Part shown: piece by piece, positions 22,729 to 30,092 of the stretch
Layout: each line of letters starts with the position of its first letter
Numbering within the stretch: position 1 is the first letter of the stretch
NCBI RefSeq assembly: GCF_003231275.1
Contig: NZ_QKVL01000053.1
Span: 1 to 34,400 of the forward strand
Source of the DNA: Pseudomonas huaxiensis
GTDB taxonomy: Bacteria > Pseudomonadota > Gammaproteobacteria > Pseudomonadales > Pseudomonadaceae
Reading direction: 5' to 3'
DNA: 34,400 bases
Position numbers and translations under genes: made by a program
Notes under the pieces: generated by a model
Seen by the model: the letters and a program-made list of their open reading frames with translations, nothing else
What the model was told of the DNA's origin: nothing
Databases searched by the model: none

Positions 22729-22746
22729 CTGGCACACGCTCTGCAA
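22729..22746 (+). promoter_or_regulatory. Sigma-54 promoter of the TonB-receptor operon
   Basis: CTGGCACACGCTCTGCAA matches the sigma-54 -24/-12 consensus, with GG at 22731-22732 and GC at 22743-22744, 12 bases apart. The predicted start near 22756 leaves a leader of about 45 bases before the ATG at 22802, nearly the same as for the divergent dehydrogenase gene. Confidence 0.68.
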
Positions 22747-22801
22747 TGGGGCTTTGCAACGGATCAACAGTATCTGACTGCCCACTTGCAACGGAGCACT
22801 T

Positions 22802-25063
22802 ATGCCTACCTGGAACTCACTCAACCCCATTTCTCGCGGCCTGCTACAGGCCGGGCTGTTCGCCAGTGCGCTCAGCAGCCTGCCGCTACAGGCGGCCCAG
22901 ACCGGCGAAAACGCCACGACAGAGGACACCCCCACCGCCGCTCCAGCCCTGAAGACCGTCACCGTGACCGCGCAACGCCGCGAGCAAAGTGTCCAGGACA
23001 TCTCCAACGCCGTGAGCGCCATCAGCGGCGAGGACTTGCAGAAGACCCCCACCGACTATGTCGGCAAGGCCCTGACCTTCGTGCCCAATGCCCAGGCCAA
23101 GAGCCCGGACGGTGATGACCGGCCGCGCTGGTACATCCGCGGCGTCGGCACCGGCGACGTCGGCGCGGCCACCGTATTCCCGGTCGGGATCTATGCCGAC
23201 GACGTCTACCTGAACGCGCCCCTGGCCGGCGCTGATCCGTTGTTCGACCTTGAGCGCATCGAGATTCTGCGCGGCCCGCAAGGCACCCTGTATGGCAAGA
23301 ACACCACCGGCGGCGCGGTCAACATCATCAGCAAGAAGCCGTCGTTCGATACCGACGGCTACGCCACCCTCGGCTACGGCAGCAAGAATCAGAAGATCGT
23401 CGAAGGTGCCCTCGGCGGCGCGCTGATCGACGAACGCCTGGCCGCCCGCGTCTCGCTCTACACCAAGGAGCGCGACGGCTTCATCAAGAACACCAACCTC
23501 GACAAGGACCACGACGCCATCGACCGCGAAGCCATTCGCGTGCAGTTCCTGGCCAAGCTCAACCCGGACCTGGAAGCGCTGTGGAGCATCCATTCGAGCG
23601 AGTCGCGCGGCAACGCCAACGGCCTGCTGCCGGTCGGCCGCTTCCCCTGGCTGGGCGGCTACACCCGCGCCAACGACCGCAAGCGCTACCTCGAAGCCAA
23701 CGTCGACAACAAGTCCAAGGTGCAGCACGACGGCACCTCGCTGACCCTCAATTACGCCCTCGGCGACTACACGCTGACTTCGATCACCGCCTTCGACCAG
23801 ACCCGCCAACGGGCCATCAGCGACGATGACCTGTCGCCGGTCGAAGGTGGCCGCGCCTATGCCAACAACAACTGGAAGCAGTACTCCCAGGAGTTGCGCC
23901 TGGCCTCGCCGACCAGCGAAACCCTGCGCTGGATCGCCGGCGCCCACGCCTTCCACGAAAAACTCGAGAGCCAGTCGGCAACCTCGATTGTCGACAGCGG
24001 ACCGGGCGCCGCCGAGTACTCGGGTGTCAGCTACGAGCACGGCAACACCAGCTATGCGCTGTTCGGCAACCTGACCTACGACTTCACCGACGCCTTCAGC
24101 CTCACCGGCGGCCTGCGCTGGACATCGGAAAAGAAAAACATCGACCTGGACCTGCAGCAGTACACCGGCGACGGTTTCGCCGGCGACTGGTGGGACCAAA
24201 GCTCGCTGCAGAACGCCAACGCCGTCACCCTCGCCGGCCTGACCGCCAACGGCAATGCCAAGCGCGACAAGCACTGGAGCGCGGTCACCTATGACCTGAC
24301 CCCGGAATACCGCATCAATGACAACCTGCGGGTCTATGCCCGCTACGCCAAGGGCTTCCGTTCCGGGGTGTTCAACACGGGCCTGGCCAACAGCCTGGAG
24401 CAGTTGAGCACGGTCGATCCGGAAGAGCTGCAATCCTACGAGCTGGGCCTGAAGTCGGAGTGGCTCGGCGGACGCCTGATCGCCAACGCCAACGTCTTCT
24501 ACTACGACTACGACAACATGCAGGTCAACGCCACCACGACCACCGCCAACGGCAGCATCGTTTCGATGCTGGTCAACGACGCCGAAGGCAAGGCAAAGGG
24601 CGCCGAGCTGGAACTGCAAGCGCGACCGATCGACGACCTGCTGGTGCAGTTCAGCGCCTCGTTCCTGGATACCGAATTCACCGGTGACCGCTGGAAAGGC
24701 AACACCTTCGTGCGCTCGCCGCGCCATGTCTACGCGCTGGGCGCCGACTACCGCCTGCCGCTGGACATCCCCGGCAAGATCAACATCGGCGGCGACGTGC
24801 GCTACCAGAGCCGCGAGTACTTCATCTCGGCACTGCAGGACTCGCGCTGGAGCAACCTGTACCAGGGCGGCTACGCCCTGGCCAACGCCCACGTGACCTA
24901 CGCCACCGCCGACGACAAGTACAGCGTCACCGGCTACGTCAACAACCTGGGCAACAAGCAGTATCAGGTCCACGGCATTTCCCTGGGCGGCGGCAACGCG
25001 CCGTACTGGGTCGCCTACGGCGAACCACGCACCTCCGGCGTCGCCGTCACCGCTCGCTTCTGA
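22802..25063 (+). CDS. TonB-dependent outer-membrane receptor, no STN domain
   Basis: The 753-residue protein has a signal peptide (about residues 1-32), a TonB-box-like TVTVTA at 52-57, and a plug with QDISNAVSAISGEDL, WYIRGVGTGDVG and the signature IEILRGPQGTLYGKNTTGGA. A barrel follows, ending in TSGVAVTARF with the C-terminal Phe. It lacks the STN signalling domain of the FpvA-like receptor and resembles receptors for organic compounds rather than siderophores. As first gene of a six-gene catabolic operon behind a sigma-54 promoter, it probably brings the operon's substrate across the outer membrane. The substrate cannot be inferred from the sequence alone. A GC-rich hairpin follows its stop. 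Confidence 0.92.
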   Translation: MPTWNSLNPISRGLLQAGLFASALSSLPLQAAQTGENATTEDTPTAAPALKTVTVTAQRREQSVQDISNAVSAISGEDLQKTPTDYVGKALTFVPNAQAKSPDGDDRPRWYIRGVGTGDVGAATVFPVGIYADDVYLNAPLAGADPLFDLERIEILRGPQGTLYGKNTTGGAVNIISKKPSFDTDGYATLGYGSKNQKIVEGALGGALIDERLAARVSLYTKERDGFIKNTNLDKDHDAIDREAIRVQFLAKLNPDLEALWSIHSSESRGNANGLLPVGRFPWLGGYTRANDRKRYLEANVDNKSKVQHDGTSLTLNYALGDYTLTSITAFDQTRQRAISDDDLSPVEGGRAYANNNWKQYSQELRLASPTSETLRWIAGAHAFHEKLESQSATSIVDSGPGAAEYSGVSYEHGNTSYALFGNLTYDFTDAFSLTGGLRWTSEKKNIDLDLQQYTGDGFAGDWWDQSSLQNANAVTLAGLTANGNAKRDKHWSAVTYDLTPEYRINDNLRVYARYAKGFRSGVFNTGLANSLEQLSTVDPEELQSYELGLKSEWLGGRLIANANVFYYDYDNMQVNATTTTANGSIVSMLVNDAEGKAKGAELELQARPIDDLLVQFSASFLDTEFTGDRWKGNTFVRSPRHVYALGADYRLPLDIPGKINIGGDVRYQSREYFISALQDSRWSNLYQGGYALANAHVTYATADDKYSVTGYVNNLGNKQYQVHGISLGGGNAPYWVAYGEPRTSGVAVTARF

Positions 25064-25074
25064 TCCGCCCCGCG

Positions 25075-25097
25075 GCGCCGGGCCCATGGCCCGGCGC
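25075..25097 (+). other. GC-rich intercistronic hairpin
   Basis: GCGCCGGGCC and GGCCCGGCGC form a perfect 10-bp stem with a 3-base loop, 12 bases after the receptor stop and 21 bases before the next ATG. No T-run follows, so it is not a standard terminator. It may protect the receptor mRNA or lower expression of the downstream genes. Confidence 0.5.
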
Positions 25098-25118
25098 ACA
25101 GCCCAGGCGAGGACCGCC

Positions 25119-26609
25119 ATGCCCCTTACACGCAGAACCCTGATCACCCGGGCGGGAGCCCTGGCGGCGGCCGGCCTGTTGCCGCTGCCGGCCCAGGCTG
25201 CCGCGCCCTTCACGCCACTAGCGCCCAGCCAGCAAGGCAAACAGCGTTCGGTCGCCGTTATCGGCGCCGGCATCGCCGGGCTGGTCGCGGCCCATGAACT
25301 GAAAAACGCCGGTTTCGACGTGACCGTACTGGAGGCGCGACAACGGGTCGGCGGCCGCAGTTGGACCCTGCGCCAGGGCGACGTCGTCGAACACCTCGAT
25401 GGCCAGCTGCAGAACGTTCGTTTCGATGAAGGCCAGTACTTCAATCCGGGACCGGCACGGATCATGTCCCATCACCTGACCCTCCTTGGCTATTGCCGCG
25501 AGCTGGGGGTCGCCCTCGAACCGCTGGTCAACGACAGCCGCAACAGCCTGCTGCTGCTCGACCCGGCGCGGCCACCGGTGTCTACCCGACAGGCACGCCA
25601 GGACTTCAAGGGCCGCCTGAGCGAATGGCTGTTGCAACAACCACTTCCGGCGCCTCACGCCGAGGCGCTGCGCTCGCTTCTACAGACCTACGGCGATCTC
25701 GACGGCGCCGGCCGTTATCACGGCTCGCTGCGCGCCGCCGACGTCGCCTTCCCGGTACCCGGACAACCCGCGACCAGCGCCCCGGCGCCGCTGGACTGGG
25801 CGCAATTGCTCGACCCGAAATTGCAGGCCGCACTGGTGGAAGATGCCGTTCCCGAATACGCCGCCAGCATGTTCCAGCCGGTGGGCGGCATGGACCGCAT
25901 CGCCCACGCCTTTGCCCGGCGACTCGCCGGGAACATCCGGCTCGGCGCCGTGGCCAGTGCAATTCACACCGATGAACAGGGCAACCGGGTGCAGTGGCAG
26001 GAAGGCGTCCGGCACCACGATCAACGCTTCGATTACCTGGTGCTCGCGCTGCCGTTGCCGCTGCTGGCGCGCCTGCAACACAACCTGCCGGCCGCGGTGA
26101 AACAGATCATCGACGCGCGGCAAAACGAGCACGCCAACAAGGTCGCCTGGCAAGCGCCGCGCTTCTGGGAGCGCAACGATCACATCTACGGCGGGCTATC
26201 CCGACCGCACGACGACGCGCAATTGCTCTGGTACCCGAGCGACCGCTTCAACAGCGCACAAGGAATCCTCATCGGCGCCTACAACCAGGGCGCGGTGGCA
26301 CGGCGCTTCGCCGAGCGCTCGCCGGCCGAGCAATACGCGCTATCCCGCCAGGCGGTGGAAGCCCTGCATCCCGGCCAGGGCGCCCGGCTGCAGACCCCGG
26401 TGGCGGTGAACTGGGCACGCATCCCCTTCAGCGAAGGCTCCTGGCCGCTGGAGCACGACGCTCCACCACCCGCCGTGCTCTCGCGCAATCACGGCCGCAC
26501 CTGGCTGGCCGGCGACGGCATTGCCTACGGCGGCCAGGAAGGCGCCGCCAACTCGGCCCGCCACGCGGTCGCCTCGATCCTCAGTCATGTTTCCCGGGAG
26601 TCCGCATGA
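25119..26609 (+). CDS. Tat-exported flavin amine oxidase
   Basis: The 496-residue protein begins with a twin-arginine signal (TRRTLITRAG, then a hydrophobic stretch to about residue 28), so it is exported folded with its FAD. The dinucleotide fold VAVIGAGIAGLVAAHEL is followed by VLEARQRVGGRSWTL, the family's FAD-binding pair. YFNPGPARIMSHH and YCRELGV resemble L-amino-acid-oxidase-type members. The C-terminal WLAGDGIAYGGQEGAANSAR contacts FAD. It would oxidise an amine or amino acid in the periplasm, giving an imine or aldehyde, ammonia and reduced oxidant. ATG at 25119 was chosen over one at 25086 because it has GAGGA and gives the Tat signal at the N-terminus. It overlaps the next gene by 4 bases. 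Confidence 0.88.
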   Translation: MPLTRRTLITRAGALAAAGLLPLPAQAAAPFTPLAPSQQGKQRSVAVIGAGIAGLVAAHELKNAGFDVTVLEARQRVGGRSWTLRQGDVVEHLDGQLQNVRFDEGQYFNPGPARIMSHHLTLLGYCRELGVALEPLVNDSRNSLLLLDPARPPVSTRQARQDFKGRLSEWLLQQPLPAPHAEALRSLLQTYGDLDGAGRYHGSLRAADVAFPVPGQPATSAPAPLDWAQLLDPKLQAALVEDAVPEYAASMFQPVGGMDRIAHAFARRLAGNIRLGAVASAIHTDEQGNRVQWQEGVRHHDQRFDYLVLALPLPLLARLQHNLPAAVKQIIDARQNEHANKVAWQAPRFWERNDHIYGGLSRPHDDAQLLWYPSDRFNSAQGILIGAYNQGAVARRFAERSPAEQYALSRQAVEALHPGQGARLQTPVAVNWARIPFSEGSWPLEHDAPPPAVLSRNHGRTWLAGDGIAYGGQEGAANSARHAVASILSHVSRESA

Positions 26610-27850
26610 ACCATCCCGCTTCACGCGATCCGAATGCGCATATATCGCTGGCCCTGCTGTTCGGCCTGGGGGTGGTCTGCGTGCTCGACAGCATGATCGT
26701 CTCCGCCTTGATCACACCGCTCAAAGCCCACTTCGGTGCCAGCGATGAAGAGATCGGCCGGCTGTCCTCGGCGGCGACCCTCGCCGCCCTGCTGGCCGCG
26801 CCCGTGATGGGCCTGTTGGCCAACCGTTTCGGCCGCAAGGCGGTGCTGATCGGCGGCGCGGTGCTGTGGAGCGCCGCGTCGCTGGCCTCGGGGCTGGTGT
26901 CGGGGTTCGTCGCGCTGCTGCTATGCCGCATGCTCACCGGTATCGGCGATGCCGCCTACAGCGGCGTGGCGCCAAGCTGGCTGGCCGACCTCTACCGTCC
27001 GCGCTGGCGCAACCTGCTGTTCTCGCTGTACATGCTGCGCAACAAGCTTGGCTCCGCCGCCGCCCTCGGCCTCGGTGGCTGGCTGGCCGCCGAACACGGC
27101 TGGCGCAGCGCCTTTCTGGTCGCCGGGGTGCCCGGCCTGCTGCTGGCCTTGCTGCTGCTCAGCCAGCGCGAACCGCGTCTGGGTGCCAGCGAGCAGGTGA
27201 CCACGCCGCCACCGCTGCGCAAGGGCCTGGAAGTGTTCCGCTATCCCGGTTACTGCCTGCACCTGTTGGCGCTGCTGTTTTTCTACACGGCCATGAGCAC
27301 GCAGATGTGGATCCCCGCGTTCCTCTACCGCAGCTTCGCCCTCGACAACCAGCAGGCCTCGGCGTTTCTCGCCCAGGTGCTGCTCTTCACCCTGCCGGTG
27401 GGCCTGATCGGCGGTTACCTGTCGAGCCTCTGGCTGCGCCGGCATGCCTGGGGTTTCCCGGCGTTCATTGCCAGCACCTCGCTGATTGCCGCCGGGTTGT
27501 TCCTGCAGGCCTACACCACACCGTCGCTGACGGTCTGCAAGCTGGCCATCGCCGCCGGCACCGCGACCTTCGGTTTCAGCGCCGGCACCCTCACCACGCT
27601 GGTGGTGGAAAGCGTGCCGGCGCACCTGCGCACCAGCGCGGTGTCGTTCTCGGTGATGCTCGGCATCGGTGTCGCCGGCATGCTCGGCCCGGAACTCATC
27701 GGCCGCCTGTCCGACGCCTTCGGCCTGCACAACGCCCTGCGCGTCGCCCCCGCCTGCTACCTGCTGGCCGCCCTCACCTGGATGGCCATGACCCTGTATC
27801 TGCTGCGCACAGCCCCCCTTTCCAACTCGACCGATGAGGTACCCGCATGA
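26606..27850 (+). CDS. MFS transporter
   Basis: This 414-residue inner-membrane protein has about 12 hydrophobic segments. Motif A appears as GLLANRFGRKAVLIGG after helix 2, and LCRMLTGIGDAAYSGVAPSW follows in helix 4. The type resembles importers of organic acids and spinster-like carriers more than drug exporters. The ATG overlaps the amine oxidase stop by 4 bases, and its own stop overlaps the next start in the same way. It likely moves the periplasmically processed substrate into the cytoplasm, where the monooxygenase and desulfinase act; export of a product is the alternative. Confidence 0.88.
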   Translation: MNHPASRDPNAHISLALLFGLGVVCVLDSMIVSALITPLKAHFGASDEEIGRLSSAATLAALLAAPVMGLLANRFGRKAVLIGGAVLWSAASLASGLVSGFVALLLCRMLTGIGDAAYSGVAPSWLADLYRPRWRNLLFSLYMLRNKLGSAAALGLGGWLAAEHGWRSAFLVAGVPGLLLALLLLSQREPRLGASEQVTTPPPLRKGLEVFRYPGYCLHLLALLFFYTAMSTQMWIPAFLYRSFALDNQQASAFLAQVLLFTLPVGLIGGYLSSLWLRRHAWGFPAFIASTSLIAAGLFLQAYTTPSLTVCKLAIAAGTATFGFSAGTLTTLVVESVPAHLRTSAVSFSVMLGIGVAGMLGPELIGRLSDAFGLHNALRVAPACYLLAALTWMAMTLYLLRTAPLSNSTDEVPA

Positions 27851-29091
27851 CCCGTTCTTCAGACCCTCGCCAGCCCCTGCCACTGCGCAGCCATCAGCCC
27901 TACCCGAGCGACTGGATCGCCCTGGCCCGCGAGCTGGGCATTGCCTTTCGCAAAGGCGCCGCCGAGCGCGACCAGCAAGCCACGCCGCCGGTAGAGCAGA
28001 TCCGGCAGTTGCGCGAAAGCGGGCTGGTCAACCTGTTCTACCCGGCCCACCTCGGTGGCGGTGGCGGCAGCGTGCGCGATGCTGCCTGGTCGGTGCTGGA
28101 AGTGGCCCGTGGCGACGGTTCGATTGGCGCGCTGCTGGCGTTCCATTTCTACAACTCGGCGGTGCCGCTGTTTCACGACTACAGCGACGGCAACGCCGAA
28201 ATCGTCCGCCGTGCCACGGACAACCGCTGGTACTGGGGCAATGTCACCCAGTATGTCAACCGCGAATTCTTCGCCACGCCCCATGCCGACGGCGGCTATG
28301 TGCTCAACGGCGTGAAAAAGTGGAACACCGGCGCACCGCTGGCCGAGATCACCACGGTGCTGGCCGAGCACGCCGACCGCACGCACTTCATCTACGGCTA
28401 CCTGCCCACCGACCGCGAAGGCATCCGCTTCGAGCAGGACTGGAACCCCATCGGCCTGCGCGGCGCCGACTCGAGCACCGTGATATTCGACAACGTGCGC
28501 CTGCATGCCGATGAAGTGATCCCGTGGAAGCATCAGGGCGCCCAGCGCAGCGTGCTGCCGTTCTGGACCACCTTCGGCGCCGTGTACTACTCGGCGGTCT
28601 ACCTCGGCTCGGCATTGGCCGCCCTCGATACTGCCCGCGACTACGCCCGCAACGACCGCCGCCAGACCCTGTCGCCGGGTGCCAGTTCGCTGGCCGACGA
28701 TCCGCTGGTGCTTACCCAGTTCGGCGAACTGTGGAGTCGTGTGCAGGCTGGCCTCGGCTATTTCGATCGCGTCATCGCTGAGCTGCAGGAAGGCTGGGAC
28801 AAGCGCCTGGAGCTGGATGACGACGCGGTCGGCCGGCTTACCGCCCGCGCCCTCGCCCTGCGTTCCCACAGCTCGGCGCTGGCCCTGGAAATCACCCCGC
28901 GGCTGTTCGACTTCCCCGGCGGTCGCGGTACCCAGCGCGACAAGGCCTTCGACCGTTTCTGGCGCGACGCCCGCACGCTGTCGTCCCACGACCCGCTGAT
29001 CAACTCGCTGCACGCGGTCGGCAACTACGCGCTGAACAACACACCGCTGCGCTACGGCTCGCGCTTCCCGACCGAAGGAGAACGCCCATGA
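27847..29091 (+). CDS. DszC/SfnB-like flavin-dependent monooxygenase (acyl-CoA dehydrogenase fold)
   Basis: The 414-residue product has an acyl-CoA-dehydrogenase fold but matches DszC, the dibenzothiophene monooxygenase, from memory: AFHFYNSAVPLF, DGGYVLNGVKKWNTGA, DWNPIGLRGADSSTV, VYLGSALAALDTARDYAR and FDRFWRDARTLSSHDPL. H100 and H381 line up with DszC active-site His92 and His391; DszC Ser163 is replaced by T161. True acyl-CoA dehydrogenases have a catalytic Glu that is not evident here. Such enzymes use reduced flavin from a separate reductase and oxygen to oxidise sulfur, or in relatives nitrogen or carbon. No flavin reductase is encoded nearby. Four-base overlaps join it to both neighbours. 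Confidence 0.88.
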   Translation: MTRSSDPRQPLPLRSHQPYPSDWIALARELGIAFRKGAAERDQQATPPVEQIRQLRESGLVNLFYPAHLGGGGGSVRDAAWSVLEVARGDGSIGALLAFHFYNSAVPLFHDYSDGNAEIVRRATDNRWYWGNVTQYVNREFFATPHADGGYVLNGVKKWNTGAPLAEITTVLAEHADRTHFIYGYLPTDREGIRFEQDWNPIGLRGADSSTVIFDNVRLHADEVIPWKHQGAQRSVLPFWTTFGAVYYSAVYLGSALAALDTARDYARNDRRQTLSPGASSLADDPLVLTQFGELWSRVQAGLGYFDRVIAELQEGWDKRLELDDDAVGRLTARALALRSHSSALALEITPRLFDFPGGRGTQRDKAFDRFWRDARTLSSHDPLINSLHAVGNYALNNTPLRYGSRFPTEGERP

Positions 29092-30092
29092 GCGGCATCG
29101 TCGACTGGCACACCCACTGGCTCTCGCCACGCACCCTGGAATTCCTGCGCCAACGCACCCAGGCCCCACGCATCGTCCGCGATGAAAACGGCGGTCTGGG
29201 TTTCGAGGTGAACTCTTCGGTGCTGGTCGAGACGCTGCCCATTGGGTCGTCCTTCCATGATCCGGCCACCCGCCTTGACCATATCGAACAGGCAGGCATC
29301 GCCCATCAGGTGATTTCCTGGCCGACCACGCTGGGCGTCGACGCCGCGCTCGACGCCGATGAAGCCCGAGAGCTGTTCACCCTCTACAACGACGACCTCG
29401 CCGAACTGGTGCGCCAGCACCCGCAACGCCTCAGCGGTCTGGCCGTCTTGAGCACGGCCGACATCGCGTGGTCGGCCCGCGAGCTGGAGCGTGGCCACCG
29501 CGAGCTGGGCCTGATCGGCGCGGTACTGCCGGCCGGGGCGTTTCTCAACCTCGAAGGCGCGCGCCGGCTGGCGCCGCTGTTCGCCGTGGCGCAGCGCCTG
29601 GGCAGTCATATCTACCTGCATACCGGCCTGGCCCATCCGAGCATTCCTGGCCAATGGGCGCACCCGCCCGCGCCAGACGCCACCCACGCACGCTGGCTGC
29701 TGGAGTCCACCTCGCAGTTCGCCGCAGCGTGGATCACCCTCGGCCTGTCGGATTTCCTCGACGATTACCCCGACGTCAGCGTGCAACTGGCGATGCTCGG
29801 CGGCCTGCTGCCGACGCTGCTGGGCATCATCGAGAAACAGGCGCCGATCGAGCGCATTCGCCGCCTGTATGTGGACAGCGCGATCCTCGGCACCGACCCC
29901 GACACCCTGGCCCTCGCCGTCCGCCACCTGGGCGCGGAGCGCATCCTGTTCGGTTCCGATTACCCGCTGCAATCGAGCGTTCAGGTATTGCATACCCTGC
30001 GGGCCGGGCGTACCGACCGCACCACCCTCGACACCCTGCTCGACAGCGGCCAGGTGCTGCTTGAGCAGATTCGCGAGAGGCAAGCCCGATGA
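29088..30092 (+). CDS. ACMSD-type amidohydrolase with an altered active site
   Basis: This 334-residue protein is an amidohydrolase-2 (ACMSD-like) TIM-barrel enzyme, a family of metal-dependent decarboxylases and hydrolases. Metal ligands are visible at H8 and H10 (DWHTH), H178 (IYLHTG) and D291 (LFGSDYP). The usual HGGG, which supplies the catalytic His (His228 in ACMSD), reads AMLGG at 235-239, so that His is Met236. The YVDSA motif is kept at 261-265. The operon position between a DszC-like oxygenase and a DszB-like desulfinase suggests it works on a ring-opened or carboxylated intermediate. The changed residue argues for unusual chemistry or a weakened enzyme. The ATG overlaps the upstream stop by 4 bases. 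Confidence 0.85.
   Translation: MSGIVDWHTHWLSPRTLEFLRQRTQAPRIVRDENGGLGFEVNSSVLVETLPIGSSFHDPATRLDHIEQAGIAHQVISWPTTLGVDAALDADEARELFTLYNDDLAELVRQHPQRLSGLAVLSTADIAWSARELERGHRELGLIGAVLPAGAFLNLEGARRLAPLFAVAQRLGSHIYLHTGLAHPSIPGQWAHPPAPDATHARWLLESTSQFAAAWITLGLSDFLDDYPDVSVQLAMLGGLLPTLLGIIEKQAPIERIRRLYVDSAILGTDPDTLALAVRHLGAERILFGSDYPLQSSVQVLHTLRAGRTDRTTLDTLLDSGQVLLEQIRERQAR

Larger units (their letters stand above)
22280..22801. other. Divergent regulatory region between the PQQ dehydrogenase and TonB-receptor genes
   Basis: This stretch of about 520 bases has no convincing gene. It holds two outward-facing sigma-54 promoters (22335-22352 minus, 22729-22746 plus), a three-half-site palindromic cluster (22429-22457), a 40-bp REP-type repeat (22471-22510), and smaller dyads: AAAGCG/CGCTTT at 22400-22415 and CTGCTGC/GCAGCAG at 22604-22621. 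The AT-rich part at 22675-22705 may ease DNA bending or hold an IHF site, which is speculative. Confidence 0.7.

Noticed and set aside
22886..25465. Open frame of about 860 codons on the minus strand
   Set aside because: It is antisense to the TonB receptor and shows only low-complexity Val/Gly/Ala-rich sequence.
27847..29091. Acyl-CoA dehydrogenase of fatty-acid oxidation
   Set aside because: Conserved blocks match DszC-type monooxygenases, with active-site histidines, and there are no CoA-pathway neighbours.
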